Of a stretch of 64,000 bases of DNA, positions 23,301-40,692 are shown in pieces. The translations under genes were made by a program, and so were the position numbers. Origin of the DNA: Symbiodinium natans (taxonomy: Eukaryota > Sar > Dinophyceae > Suessiales > Symbiodiniaceae); the NCBI GenBank assembly GCA_905221605.1, contig CAJNDS010000113.1:1282082-1346081 (forward strand). The letters run 5' to 3'. Numbering within the stretch: the stretch's first letter is position 1; each line of letters opens with the position of its first letter. Below the pieces are notes generated by a model. That model saw only the letters and a list, made by a program, of their open reading frames with translations. It made no database searches and had not been told where the DNA came from.

Positions 23301-23816
23301 GGGGCTTGCATCGCACATCGGCACTGGGCGGGACATCCAACATTATATTATACGTGTGTATGTATATATATATATATACATGTAGTGTAGATTATACATT
23401 ATTGTATCTTGCATATTACGTATTGTATATTCGATATAGCTGGCCACTGCTTGCACTGCCGGCATGCGACCTGAAGCCGCCACAAACGGGGTCCTGGGAG
23501 GTCTTCTCCGCTTTTTGGGGCTCCGCATGCGTAGACAAGGAATCCACCTGGCACCCAATGGCGAATGCTGAAGGACCGAAATCTAGAACAAGCGAAGGAC
23601 GAAGAAGAACTCTTCTCGAAGATGTCGGTGCATTGCTGCAGAAGGTCACATTGCAGTCGCTGAGGAAGTGCCATGACTTTGAAAGCCCTAAACCCTAAAC
23701 CCTAAACCCTAAACCCTAAACCCTAAACCGCCCTAAACCCCAGAAGTCGACTTCACCTGCCTCCGCACGAACTTCTCCGAGAACTTTCTGCAACTGGTCC
23801 TCAAGCTCCCGCAAGC
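12339..23816 (-). CDS. EAG/CNG-like channel gene copy 1C (multi-exon locus)
   Basis: Exons 23816 (helical N-term), 22205, 20607 (S1), 20200 (S2-S3 in one exon), 19735 (S4), 19375 (S5), 19152 (15-nt microexon), 19017 (turret), 18758 (pore), 18373, 18209 (S6), then 15758, 15439, 15241, 15108, 14856 and 13578 (cNBD-like), about 13.2 kb, 12686 and 12452 (tail). The C-linker exon between S6 and 15758 was not identified with confidence; an open stretch near 16.35 kb is a candidate. A separate plastid-protein gene lies in that interval (17238-17786). Confidence 0.65.
12453..12596 (-). mobile_element. introner-like intron with direct repeats, TIRs and telomeric core (1C)
   Basis: A GT-AG intron of 144 nt. 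GTCTCATCGGCGGC starts the intron and GTCTCATCGGTGGC starts the next exon (13/14 identical). Just inside lie inverted TTTTCCGAA / TTCGGAAAA. The core holds three to four telomere units, then a motif shared with other dispersed elements (CTACCATTTGGGGGGTC; compare CTACTATTTGGGGGGTC at 42.9 kb). Confidence 0.75.
12597..12686 (-). CDS. channel 1C C-terminal exon
   Basis: Exact 90 nt (30 codons): [30 protein letters not shown]. Acceptor ACTGAG|GTC; donor CGG|GTCTCATCGG. The next exon begins with the same ten bases. Confidence 0.65.
12712..12862 (+). repeat. long telomere-like array upstream of the 1C tail exon
   Basis: About 20 TTTAGGG units with two TTTAGATGGG interruptions; ends 26 bases before exon 12686 on the gene strand. 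Confidence 0.9.
12870..13230 (-). CDS. channel 1C C-terminal region (exon limits unresolved)
   Basis: An open frame contains [13 protein letters not shown], like MFVEYATEPL of 1A, and further on [20 protein letters not shown], like CAKHACECNSFYLDL of 1A. It is probably two or more exons; the segment between the two conserved patches may be intronic. Confidence 0.4.
13516..13578 (-). CDS. channel 1C exon: cNBD '[14 protein letters not shown]'
   Basis: 63 nt (21 codons): [21 protein letters not shown]. Acceptor AAGAG|GCC; donor GAG|GTTTTC. Identical length to the 1A exon. Confidence 0.65.
13858..14270. repeat. duplicated element with expanded C tract, copy 1
   Basis: TTCGCCTCGGCTTCCTGCCG through GAGGGTCCC...GTCGG, a C-rich tract of about 140 bases (CCCACC units), then GGCCGGCCCGGCTGCCG...GCAAGCGTTTACAA. 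The second copy is at 26355-26612. Frames here (poly-Pro / poly-Gly) are composition artefacts. Confidence 0.7.
14275..14485. repeat. (ACGC)n, (CTCC)n and (CT)n microsatellites
   Basis: ACGC units to 14320, CTCC units near 14360-14380, CT runs to 14480; another (AC/GC) tract at 14683-14730. No gene supported. Confidence 0.8.
14829..14856 (-). CDS. channel 1C exon: cNBD 'YITSHGSF'
   Basis: 28 nt: YITSHGSFC. Acceptor ACTAG|G; donor TGT|GTTCGC. Near-identical to YITSHGAF of 1A. Confidence 0.55.
15063..15108 (-). CDS. channel 1C exon: cNBD '[13 protein letters not shown]'
   Basis: 46 nt: [14 protein letters not shown]. Acceptor ATCAAG|GT; donor probably CTTG|GCATG. It aligns with RALDKMYFSEAKP (1A). 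Confidence 0.55.
15209..15241 (-). CDS. channel 1C exon: cNBD 'KVFADI'
   Basis: 33 nt: [10 protein letters not shown] plus one base. Acceptor GCCAAG|GA; donor ATTT|GCTGCC (GC). With the next exon it forms FADICALEKQLF. Confidence 0.6.
15373..15439 (-). CDS. channel 1C exon: cNBD 'AELAMFQ...HPLF'
   Basis: [21 protein letters not shown]. Acceptor TCCCAG|GCC. Combines the 1B exons at 33906 and 33614. The 3' end is approximate. Confidence 0.6.
15668..15758 (-). CDS. channel 1C exon: '[10 protein letters not shown]'
   Basis: [30 protein letters not shown]. Acceptor ACCGAG|GCTC; donor CTG|GCAGCC (GC). Phase closes with AELAMFQ. Confidence 0.65.
15795..16214. repeat. (ATATAG)n then (GTAT)n microsatellites
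   Basis: ATATAGAT-type units to about 16075, then a pure GTAT run (16096-16214). Lies in the 1C interval between psaI and exon 15758. Confidence 0.85.
16684..16827. mobile_element. palindromic element, TTGGGATGTTCCCCCTTA family
   Basis: TTGGGATGCTCCCCCTTATA / TAAGGGGGAACATCCCAA ends with inner inverted ACTAACAGTCCTTAAT / ATTAAGGACTGCTAGCAT. It lies in the interval of 1C between psaI and exon 15758. Confidence 0.75.
17043..17230 (+). repeat. telomere-like array with 8-mer variants next to the psaI stop
   Basis: Starts with TTTTAGGG units, then an extended run of TTTAAGGG units. It ends 7 bases from the TGA of the psaI-like gene, so the 3' UTR of that gene would be telomere-like on its C-rich strand. 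Confidence 0.85.
17238..17420 (-). CDS. psaI: psaI-like exon 2 with stop
   Basis: Acceptor ACCCAG|GTTCTG. The frame [60 protein letters not shown] ends in TGA. The intron before it contains one GGTTTAGGG unit. Confidence 0.65.
   Translation of the reverse strand, partial: VLYSFQEDAFWRLVPGTKRARELEEAWREHPLFANSKDPLDGLINPDDYETWTGKEVDDG
17238..17786 (-). CDS. psaI: PsaI-like photosystem I subunit VIII, nuclear-encoded, plastid-targeted (2 exons)
   Basis: The gene joins 17786-17529 (86 codons) and 17420-17238 (60 codons plus TGA) through a GT-AG intron of 108 nt. The N-terminus has a signal peptide ([13 protein letters not shown]) followed by CFVPSP. This FVAP-like motif is known from dinoflagellate plastid presequences. 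A single membrane segment, [19 protein letters not shown], then MFVLYS, resembles the one-helix PsaI family (ILVPL.GL.FPA.AMA..F.Y); PsaI stabilises the PSI periphery in the thylakoid. A hydrophilic tail of about 50 residues ([20 protein letters not shown]) exceeds usual PsaI. The stop codon lies 6 bases from a long telomere-like array. Other small PSI/PSII subunits remain possible. Confidence 0.6.
17529..17786 (-). CDS. psaI: psaI-like exon 1
   Basis: ATG at 17786 is chosen because the signal peptide begins immediately after it. The exon ends ATGTTT|GTTCCT in phase 0. Residues 1-22 form the signal peptide, 25-30 FVPSPA, and 66-85 the membrane helix. Confidence 0.65.
18150..18209 (-). CDS. 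channel 1C exon: S6
   Basis: Exact 60 nt (20 codons): [20 protein letters not shown]. Acceptor CGCGAG|GTT directly after a telomere-like array; donor CAG|GAGCTC (GA), the same position as in 1B. Confidence 0.7.
18337..18373 (-). CDS. channel 1C exon: pre-S6
   Basis: 37 nt: [12 protein letters not shown]. Acceptor CCTAG|G; donor CTG|GCCACC (GC). The ER..S/A segment precedes S6 in EAG/CNG channels. Confidence 0.55.
18694..18758 (-). CDS. channel 1C exon: pore helix
   Basis: 65 nt: [21 protein letters not shown]. The acceptor CCCTCAG|GC is a diverged telomere unit at the end of an array. Donor TCG|GTGCTG. PPSPP replaces TVGYG. Confidence 0.65.
18965..19017 (-). CDS. channel 1C exon: turret
   Basis: 53 nt: [17 protein letters not shown], one base over. 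Acceptor TTGCAG|GGC; donor GCGG|GCGTG (GC). NSWI is typical of the EAG/CNG turret. Confidence 0.65.
19138..19152 (-). CDS. channel 1C 15-nt microexon: end of S5
   Basis: Acceptor TCTGAG|GCT and donor TGG|GTAGCG bracket five codons, ACAWW. Placed between LLL-type S5 (19256) and GVGML (19017), it restores HLL-ACAWW-GVG, matching HALACAWFGVG of 1B and HVLACIFFVVG of 1A. Confidence 0.65.
19256..19375 (-). CDS. channel 1C exon: S4-S5 linker and S5
   Basis: Exact 120 nt (40 codons): [40 protein letters not shown]. Acceptor TAAAG|GAC; donor CTG|GCAGC (GC-type). The helix continues in a 15-nt exon. Confidence 0.7.
19655..19735 (-). CDS. channel 1C exon: S4 voltage sensor
   Basis: Exact 81 nt (27 codons): [27 protein letters not shown], with R every third residue. 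Acceptor ACACAG|GGC; donor CGC|GACC (GA-type), joining to [11 protein letters not shown]. Confidence 0.7.
19796..19935. mobile_element. dispersed element, TACTATTTGGGGGGTC family (reverse)
   Basis: CATAGGGGGGTTTACGATAA ... CCCCCATTTACGATAAGG; inverted ends and the internal AATAAGGTACCCC motif. It lies in the intron between S4 and S2-S3 exons of 1C. Confidence 0.6.
20015..20200 (-). CDS. channel 1C exon: S2-S3 uninterrupted
   Basis: 186 nt (62 codons): [62 protein letters not shown]. Acceptor GCCAG|GAA; the phase-consistent donor is TCC|GTGATT. Copies 1A and 1B have introns inside this stretch. Confidence 0.75.
20531..20607 (-). CDS. channel 1C exon: S1
   Basis: 77 nt: [25 protein letters not shown]. 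Acceptor CTGCAG|GC; donor ACTGAT|GCTCC (GC). Phase closes with 20200. Confidence 0.65.
22166..22205 (-). CDS. channel 1C N-terminal exon '[10 protein letters not shown]'
   Basis: [13 protein letters not shown] after GAAAAG|G, matching RLNSHLMEIS in 1A. The 3' end is approximate. A 10-bp tandem repeat starts about 45 bases upstream of it on the gene strand. Confidence 0.4.
22248..22360. repeat. 10-bp tandem repeat (ATATCACATA)n
   Basis: About ten copies, then decayed ATATCAxx units to about 22450. Confidence 0.85.
22599..22690. mobile_element. palindromic element, TTGGGATGTTCCCC family
   Basis: TTGGGATGTTCCCCTTATAC ... AGCATAAGGGGGGACATCCCAA; 92-bp short version. Confidence 0.75.
23757..23816 (-). 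CDS. channel 1C N-terminal helical exon
   Basis: 60 nt: [19 protein letters not shown]. Acceptor GCTAAG|GC; donor GGCAG|GTGAAG. Same phases as the 1A exon 60836-60907. Confidence 0.6.
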
Positions 23817-23829
23817 CTTAGCTTTCAAC

Positions 23830-25020
23830 GTATGCGCATACTACTAACTTTTGTTGTAATGTTATATATACACATATATACATACACACACGCATATACA
23901 TATATATATATATACAATTGTTTTTTCATTATTATATTCGGTCTAACCACTTCTATACCGCAAACATCCTCAAACGGGCTGTAGAGGGCCAGGGGTCGAT
24001 CCAGCCAAGCTACTGTGAAGCAAGGCCGGCAGATTCGCCATGGTGGCAGGCGGATCGTTCTGGATCGCGCTACGCTGTCTCACATCTAGTCTGCGGTCGA
24101 ACCCTTCTGGACCTTCTACTTGGGGTTCCGGCGATGCTGCTGGCTGCAGGAATGGAGGGAGTCTTGACACCGTTTTGGTGAAACTCGCTGAGCTTGGCAA
24201 AACAAGAATCCGGAGTCATAAAATGGCGATGTTTCTGCAAGGCCTTCCGCACGACAAACGGTTTGGAGGTTCAAGGGTACTTAGAAGGGCAAATATTGGT
24301 TATGATGGGTTCTAACCCTGCTTAGGGTACTCGTAGCCCCATCTTCAAGTACCCCTGAGCCTCCACGCAGACCTGTGCTTGCCTTTTTTCTCACTGGTGT
24401 TGCCAGGATACGGAGGGTCTAAAAGTTTGCGAGGTCGCCTCCACATAAGCCTTGGGCTGCAAGGCAACCAAGAATTTTAAAGGCTGAAGCACAGCCAGCG
24501 GACTTGCAATCGCGCCTACAGGCTGATGCTTGCACTTACTTGTGGAAGCAGCAAACTTCCCGAATGCAGACACTCAAAACGTTTCCGAACAACATATGAG
24601 TGCACGTTGTGACGTTGTGCTCGCTAACATCTTCCAGCACACGGATTTGGCTGTTGATCACAGAACGGATCGCAAGTCCGGGGCACTTGCTGGCTCAGCA
24701 ATCTGCAGCAAGAACTTTCAAACTTAACACTTGCGCAGGTTCGGCGAGCAAGCGCAGCGTCACGCAGCGCCTGTCGGGCGCCAATGCCCATAGCAAAAGT
24801 CGCGCCCTCCCCTGTTTTCATGTCGAAGCGGGTGGGTTTTCAGATCTGGCTTGCGCAGCTGTCTCGTTCGAGACTTTCTGAAGCTGCCAGAGCCCCCGCA
24901 GGGAATTAGCCATCCTTAGAGACGTCAGCTCAGGGCGCTGCACAGCTTCACACGCGCAGTTCTCTCACACGAGAGTGACTGAATATGAGATACTGTACTT
25001 GGAGTTTAGGATTGGGGTTT
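23830..25020. other. 2d-1C intergenic or 5' region of 1C
   Basis: One palindromic element (24261-24367) and coding-like but unassigned minus-strand stretches at 24070-24252 and 24391-24573. It may contain 5' exons of 1C that are not conserved with 1A. Confidence 0.35.
24261..24367. mobile_element. palindromic element, GGAGGTTCAAGGGTAC family
   Basis: GGAGGTTCAAGGGTACTTAG ... CAAGTACCCCTGAGCCTCC terminal inverted repeats. Confidence 0.65.
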
Positions 25021-25066
25021 AGGGCTTAGGGTTCAGGGTTTAGGGTTTGGGGTTGAGGGTTGGGGA

Positions 25067-25125
25067 TCAATCGTCGTGAACACGGCTCAGGAGGCTGTCT
25101 GCAGGAAGGGCGCGCTGTAACATCA
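25067..25125 (-). CDS. Family II terminal exon (2d, tentative)
   Basis: SHKVMLQRALPADSLLSRVH, DD, TGA. Only weakly similar to EPHTDVIMLANSVREL. Followed directly by a telomere-like array. Confidence 0.35.
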
Positions 25126-28100
25126 CTTTGTGGCTCGCCCACACGCCCCCAGTTCTCCTGCAAAGGGTCATGTGATCCGTATCTGTAGTCTGGATTACTT
25201 TCCGGACATTCTCTGGCAGAGTCCTGGGTTAACTCGAGGATGTAATCTGGGTCCTTGTATTTGACACACAGAAGTAGCAGCATGGCATGACTAGCATGAC
25301 CCCAGGCATGAACCCTAAACCCTAAACCCGAAACCGCGCAAGCACATCCCCAACAACAGCCGAGATGCCCTGAAGCGCAGCTTTGAGCGCAACAAGCAAC
25401 TTTGAAAGATATAGCTGTTCCTTAGTTGTCCAGTAACACGGTTTAGGGTTTAGGGTTTAGGGCTTCGGGTTTCGGGTTTAGGGTTTAGGGGGGAATTAAA
25501 GGTGAACCTTTGGGATTCTACTGTGATTACAATAATCCCCAAAAAAAGGTAAAAGGTTGCCTACTCTACTACTGAGGCTCTGCACCATCATGATGAATGC
25601 CGCCAAGTCAGAGAGCTCCACATGGACTGCGCGGTGACCTCCCAAAGGGTTTAGGGTTTAGGGTTTAGGGTTGCATCGCTCACACTCGGACAAGCCAGGC
25701 GAGGCACACACTGTCTCATGGTTCTTGTGAGGGCCTACTCAGCACATCTGGCCAAGTTGGTTTAGGGTTTAGGGTTTCGGGTTGAGGGTTTAAGGGAGTT
25801 GCCATCACGAGGCAATCCTACGGTGTTCCGCTGCTTCCCCACGATGTCTGGCGTCTGAAGTCGACTGACGTGGACCATGATTTATTCAGCCTGTGCCGTG
25901 ACGCGAAGTCAGCGGCTGACGCGTTCGATTTTCCAGTCATATCCCGCCTTACTTCACCTTACAACTGCGATCTGTACTCCACTCACTGTATCTTAGTTTC
26001 CGGACACGGACATGCTTGCACATGGGCAAGCGGGAGGCCCAAAAGCGTGCACACTCTGAACCCGCACTGCTATGGAGATGTGTTGGTCATCAGATATCCG
26101 GAAATCCCTCACGAAGCCGTACACTTGAGTATACTGCCATGCCAGTGAATGTCTACATCCGCACACGGTGTACCTTTACCACAGGAAGCGACGCAGGAGT
26201 GTCACCGGCTGTAGCCTACACCGGGGCAAGTAGCGACGTGATGCGGCAGGAACCAACAAATATGCCACGGAATCGCCAACTTGATATTGTCCACCACGAA
26301 CAGACTGGTGGTTGATACTAACTAGAGTTCATCTCTCACATGAAGCAGGTTTACATTCGCCTCGGCTTCCTGCCGAGAAGCGTCTGGAACAAGCAGACCC
26401 GGATCGGTCTCCTTCCCGCTAACCCAACCCTTCCGCCACCCCCCCCCCCCCGATCGCTTGGAGCAGCTGCAAACCGATGCTGTGGAGGGTCCCCCTGTCG
26501 GCGGCACCCAACGAGGCCCACCCCCCAACCCCCCCCCCCCCAACCCCCCCCAACCCCCCCTGCATGCTCTGGGCCGGCCCGGCTGCCGCGGCGTGCGCAA
26601 GCATTTACAACCACTAACATCCCCATAAAGACCCCCAACATATGCACTCACCAATTTTCATAAGGAACCCTACATACACTCACCAATAACAGTTAAGAAA
26701 GAAAAACTCACGTCGGCCTCGGCTGTGCGATTTTTTCACAGCTGCTTGCACCACCTGGATCAACTCCACAAGCACCTGTCCGGAACATAGAGCCAGAGCC
26801 CATTTTAGCAAGAACATGACCCGATATTATAACACCCTGATGGAAAAAGATCGTAAAAGCAGTTGCAAAGAGATAGGCGTGCCCTGAATATACCCCCAAA
26901 TGATCGAATCCTTCTTCTAGGACCCCCAAGAAAGGATTCGGAAACCCCCACAGAACACATCGCCCCGGGCCTCCAGCAGTGTTTGGACAGTTACAAATGG
27001 ATTCTTTCTGGCGTGCTCCAGACAGAGCGGTAGAAACCTGAGTGTGCATTTCGAGCAGGTCAAGTGCCAGGGCCTACCCACCGTCAAGAGCGCATCATGC
27101 AGTAAGACAATCCATGGCGCTCGAACACAATGGCATTTGTGGTAATGCCGTTTGCGACGAAGTGCTTCGTCAGCATCCACCGCTCGGCAGAACCTCTCGG
27201 GTTTAGGGTTTAGGGTTTAGGGTTTAGGGTTTAGGGTTTAGGGTTTAGGGTTGAGAAAGAAAGCACGGCATTGTCCAGCAGGTTGCCAAGCAGCTCAGCT
27301 GATGCCAGGCGCGCAGGATGTGGCAATAGTCGCCCTCACCTTTTGAAGGGGGCACATATGCCGACCGCAGCTGTATGCAGCTGCCCACTTCTTTACTATT
27401 TATTTCAAATTCTTATAAATTACGATGTTACTGTATTACGATATTGCTGTATGACTATATGACTATATTTATATATTACTATATTACTATATTACTTTAC
27501 TATATTACTATATCACTATATCACTATATCATTATATCACTATATCACTATATCACTATATCACTATATCACTATATCACTATATTACTATATTACTATA
27601 TTACTATATTACTGTATTACTGTATTACTATATTACTATATTACTATACTACTATATTACTATATTACTATATTACTATATTACTATATTACTATATTAC
27701 TATATTACTATATTACTATATTACTATATTACTATATCACTATATCACTATATTACTATATTACCATCTTGCTATAATTCATGACATCTGGTAATATAAT
27801 ATTAATAACCAACGTCGACCCTTATGAGGCTGCGGCCCTGCACTCGACAAAGACACGCCAGACGGCCCAGCGCAAGGTCCTCCGGCTGTTGCGCCTTCTC
27901 AAGCAACTCCAAGTAAGTCATTCTCAAGGGTTTAGGGTTTAGGGTTTAGGGTTTAGGGTTCAGGGCAAGAGCACAGAGAACGGAGGGCCAAAGAGCCGTG
28001 CTGTTTTGCTTGTGGGCCCTGACATCTTGCAGGCATCATGGCAGGGCATGACCCCTTTTTTGCTTCAGGGCCTCCTGTGGTAGCTTGCCTGACCCTAAAC

Positions 28101-30058
28101 CCTAAACCCTAAACCCTAAACCCTAAACCCTAAGCGCAGGAGCCTGAAGCCCCAGAAGCTGGCATCGTTGCTGGACATAGCTCCAGTAGACCATCTTCGG
28201 ATCCTGCCCGGCGAGATCGGGCCCAGGAATCTTAGGGCAGCTGCATGGTGCCTTGATATGGGCCCTTAAGCCTATGGGCCCTTTATCCTTAGATATAGTG
28301 TGTATATATATAATGTATGTAATTATACATATATATCATACATATACATGTGTATATATATATACCATATATATATATATATACATATACCCCGTATCTA
28401 ACCAGGTGTGTAGCGACTGACTGGGGATGGGCCTCGCCTTGTCCAGAATATGTTGCAACGCCGTGAGTCCGAGAAGAGTTCCGCGCGCGTTGTGGCGGTT
28501 CATGAAGCGCGACCCTAATCCACCAGCGAGTCCACTAATGAACCCAAGCATATACAGCATGTAGACTTGCAGCAAGTCCTGGCAGCAGAGCTTGATGGGA
28601 AATCAAAGCCACACGCCCAACTCTGACACCATGCCAGTACTGCATGATGCTGCATGCTGAAGTTGCTTCTGAATCTTGCTCAACGCAGCCCGCAGCTACG
28701 CTAAGAACGGAAGACAGTCCTGGGGATGGTCTCTGCTTGCCAAGTGCTTCTGCAGCGAGAGCACATTGCCAGGAACATTCTCCGCTTGCCTTACCACCCT
28801 AAACCCTAAACCCTACCACTCAGGAAGTCTTGTGGCGTCTCCTGCAACCCCCCGACTTCTGAAAGACTGCGGATAGTGACTACACTGACAATGTTCGACC
28901 GTTTGAAAACCGAGCATTTGCTGGACGCTCCTGAGGGTCCCAATCCATGAAAGCCCCATCCGAATATGGGGGCTTACGAAAATAAGGCACCCCTAATATA
29001 GTCCCCCAAATAGTAGGATCCCCTTATAATCAGGACCCCCAAGAAGGTACCCCCCCCAACTTCGGAAACTCCCATATGAGCTGAAGGACAGCATCTGAGC
29101 AAAGTTGAAGAGGGTCGCCAGTTGCAACACGTCCCGCCTTTGGCAAGTCAGAATTGCTGCTGCAAAGCTGCCCCAAACCTTCCGTGCGCCAAGGGGCAGG
29201 AGGTACTGTGCCCTTAAGCTCAGCAGTTCCGCGGTGGGCACGGCATTTGGGAAGAAGTCCAGGATGTGCAGGAGCGCCTCGGACGACACCGAGTGGACCG
29301 AGTATGTTAAAGGGTTTGGGGTTAAGACAGTTTTGGCTCGGAACATCGCACCTGCCACGAAGAAAGGGATCTGCTTGCAGCTCCGAGACAGCCTCTGGCT
29401 TCTGATGCTCTGGGGCAAGTTGCCGGGAGACCGCCCTGAAAGAGGTTCCGCAAGCCGTGTGGGCGCACAAGCGTTTAAAGGTACCCATGGAGTGCACCCC
29501 TCAGCACAAGCAGACCTTTGACAAGATTGCACCGATGAGATGCTACACCCTGCCCAACAACAGGATGGTTTTATTGCACCGAGCGCTGGCACCCCTACAG
29601 CGCCTAGGCATACCTACTGAACTCTTTACACCATACCATGCCATGCCATACGGCCTACACAGTGGGACATGACATCCTTGCAGCATCCTTGCAGAATTCT
29701 GTTCACAAGCGGACTTCGAGAGTCAGCTCAGCCTGTACTTGCCGATGGCATGCGCAACGAGCAGGAAGAAAACGGCCTGGAGCTTGTCCTTCTCCAATCA
29801 GGAACAGAAGTAGTGTACTTATTTGTGTGCGTAGAAAACGCCCCTACTCACTACCGACCGCAGTCTGAAGTTTCTCTTGCCCGTACTGACTTCCGAGTTT
29901 TCTTGCTCTTTTTTCATTAACACTAAACCCTAAACCCTAAACCCTAAACCCTTAGGCTGCAGGTCCTGGTCAACCGATGTCCAATGCAGGATTCTCTGCA
30001 GCTGCTGCCACTGCTCACTCGTGATCCGGACGTCATCACGCTGTGGATATGCATATGC
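25067..30058 (-). CDS. Family II gene copy 2d (multi-exon locus)
   Basis: Exons in order: 30058 (SEQWQQLQRIL), 29277 (ALLHILDFFPNAVP to FNFAQM), 28565 (MLGFISGLAGGLGSRFMNRH, NARGTLLGL), 28203 (VYWSYVQQRC), 27193 (HFVANGITTNAIVFERH), 27037 (RFLPLCLEHARKNPFVTV), 25638 (VELSDLAAFIMM), 25420 (YIFQSCLLRSKL), 25182 (LQENWGRV) and a short terminal exon with TGA at 25067. Fewer introns than 2a in the LGFISG region. The 5' exon was not found. Confidence 0.6.
25135..25182 (-). CDS. Family II exon 'LQENWGRV' (2d)
   Basis: YGSHDPLQENWGRVG aligns with SLEVAQENWRR. Boundaries approximate. Confidence 0.45.
25369..25420 (-). CDS. Family II exon 'YIFQSCLLRSKL' (2d)
   Basis: NSYIFQSCLLRSKLRF after ACTAAG|GAAC. 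The upstream intron is a composite of a dispersed element and a telomere-like array (25421-25570). Confidence 0.55.
25421..25570. mobile_element. composite element containing a telomere-like block (intron of 2d)
   Basis: CTTAGTTGTCCAGTA, then TTTAGGG/TTTCGGG units, then GGTGAACCTTTGGGATTCTA. The flanks match the uninterrupted sequence at 37367-37455 (CTTAGTTGTCCAGTATCCG ... GTTAACCTTTGGGAGC). Confidence 0.55.
25586..25638 (-). CDS. Family II exon 'VELSDLAAFIMM' (2d)
   Basis: 53 nt: HRAVHVELSDLAAFIMM. Acceptor GGGAG|GT; donor ATG|GTGCAG. One codon longer than the 2a/2b exon. Confidence 0.6.
25690..26950. other. interval between 2d exons, no exon assigned
   Basis: Contains the duplicated C-tract element (26355-26612) and short telomere-like blocks at 25650-25675 and 25760-25790; nothing else recognised. 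Confidence 0.4.
26355..26612. repeat. duplicated element, copy 2
   Basis: Same order as copy 1 with a shorter C-rich core. About 90% identity by eye over the first 120 bases. Confidence 0.7.
26964..27037 (-). CDS. Family II exon 'RFLPLCLEHA' (2d)
   Basis: FLPLCLEHARKNPFVTVQTL, LEAR. Acceptor CTCAG|GTTTC; donor likely GGG|GCGATG. Confidence 0.6.
27113..27193 (-). CDS. Family II exon 'HFVANGITTNAIVFERH' (2d)
   Basis: SAERWMLTKHFVANGITTNA, IVFERH. Acceptor CGAGAG|GT; donor CATG|GATTG (GA-type) at the position where 2a uses GC and 2c uses GT. Confidence 0.6.
27410..27780. repeat. 8-bp tandem repeat (ATATTACT / ATATCACT)n
   Basis: About 45 units with T/C alternating in blocks at one position (TTACTATA vs TCACTATA). 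No gene supported here. Confidence 0.85.
28144..28203 (-). CDS. Family II exon 'VYWSYVQQRC' (2d)
   Basis: DPKMVYWSYVQQRCQLLGLQ, acceptor GGGCAG|GATCC, donor CAG|GCTCC (GC). Confidence 0.55.
28438..28565 (-). CDS. Family II exon 'LGFISGLAGG...NARGTLLGL' (2d)
   Basis: MLYMLGFISGLAGGLGSRFM, NRHNARGTLLGLTALQHILD, K. The two exons of 2a (47377, 46078) are fused here. Donor probably CAAG|GCGAGG (GC). Confidence 0.6.
28956..29079. mobile_element. dispersed element, TACTATTTGGGGGGTC family (reverse)
   Basis: AATATGGGGGCTTACGAAAA ... ATAGTAGGATCCCCTTATAA ... AAGAAGGTACCCCCC. Located directly 3' of exon 29277-29080 on the gene strand, consistent with an intron. Confidence 0.6.
29080..29277 (-). CDS. 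Family II exon 'HILDFFPNAVP...FNFAQM' (2d)
   Basis: After TCCGAG|GCG the frame is open through ALLHILDFFPNAVPTAELLS, LRAQYLLPLGARKVWGSFAA and RRDVLQLATLFNFAQM. It joins blocks that are separate exons in 2a and 2c. The 3' end abuts a palindromic element at 28956-29079 and is approximate. Confidence 0.55.
29966..30058 (-). CDS. Family II exon 'SEQWQQLQRIL' (2d)
   Basis: YPQRDDVRITSEQWQQLQRI, LHWTSVDQ. Acceptor CCGAG|GCA; donor probably CCAG|GACC. Immediately upstream is an (ATAC)n tract. Confidence 0.6.
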
Positions 30059-30086
30059 CTCGGAAACGGAGAGGCGTAATAATATG

Positions 30087-30131
30087 ATACATACATACAT
30101 ACATACATACATACATACATACATACATACA

Positions 30132-30165
<34 letters not shown>
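30087..30165. repeat. (ATAC)n microsatellite
   Basis: Perfect ACAT repeats followed by TA-rich sequence to about 30255. Confidence 0.9.
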
Positions 30166-30166
<1 letters not shown>

Positions 30167-31152
30167 GTATATATATTTATACATATTATACATATGATAC
30201 ATATTTTATAGATGTATTGATAGTGTGGATATATATATATATATATATCATTCTATTATAAATTGTTACCACGTGAAGTTTCAACGTGCCCCGTCGTGCC
30301 CCGGCCTCCAGGTCGCCGCGAACCAGCGCAGCCAGGCTCACGCAGCTGCTTTCGACTCGCTCTTGTCCCCCCTGGTGCCCATGTGACTCTTCGAAGAGCG
30401 CGTGCAGACCGTGAGATGGGTCCGACTCGATGTAGCTCCGGTAGAGTTTGTCCAGCCTCTAGTACATGTATACTTTTTTGGAGTATATGGCAAAATTCAT
30501 ACTTATTACCTATATGTATGGCATATGTATACATGGCAAGGTTGGGCGATCCATGTTTACTTACATGCAAGAGCAAGCCCCAAACAATCGCACGCAAAAG
30601 CGAGGGGCAGTGACTCCATGGGCTCATCCCCGAGAACGAAGTCCATGAAGCCCCCTGGGCTTAGCCTCGGGACTGCAGGAGTTTGAAACGAAAATTCTGC
30701 AGTCCCCACGCCTCTTTGACACCCGAGCCTCTTGTCTGGCTTTGAAGAGTCAATCACGGCTGCGAGGTTCATGTTCTTCAAGAGCTTATGGGTGTGCAAC
30801 TCCATCTCGAGATATATCGGGTTGGTCTCTGCGGCCTCGGTTCAGAAGTGTGATAGCTTTGAGAGCAAGCAGTGTGATGCGGAGGGCAGCATTGTTGCTG
30901 TTCTAAATCTTGTTACCCTAATTATTACTCTTATGACTCTTATTTCTATTCTTCGTATGATCACTATAGATGCAGATGAGCAGCCAGGACTGCACAGTCC
31001 ATCTCCGCAGAAATCACATCACGATCAGGCTGCACCATTGACAAGGAGTACCTCAATAGGCCAAGGCGCCATAATATCATGAAATGAAGGTACCCTTTGT
31101 CAAGGGGTTGCTTGCTTTCAGAAAAGAAAACCCAGAACCCTGAACCCTAAAC

Positions 31153-40481
<9,329 letters not shown>

Positions 40482-40692
40482 CTGCGATCTAACTTGGACT
40501 GACTTGCCGGAAAGCTGCTGCTGGAAGATCCGCACCAGATGGCAACTTTACTCCTTGCCTTACCCTAAACCCTAAACCCTGAACCCTAAACCCTAAACCC
40601 TAAATGCCATTTGCGGCCCACCATCCCAGGGCCTTGAGCCTGTAAAAGCTTCACAGCTGCCAGGCAACCAGTCTCTTCCTGAAGCGGAGCAG

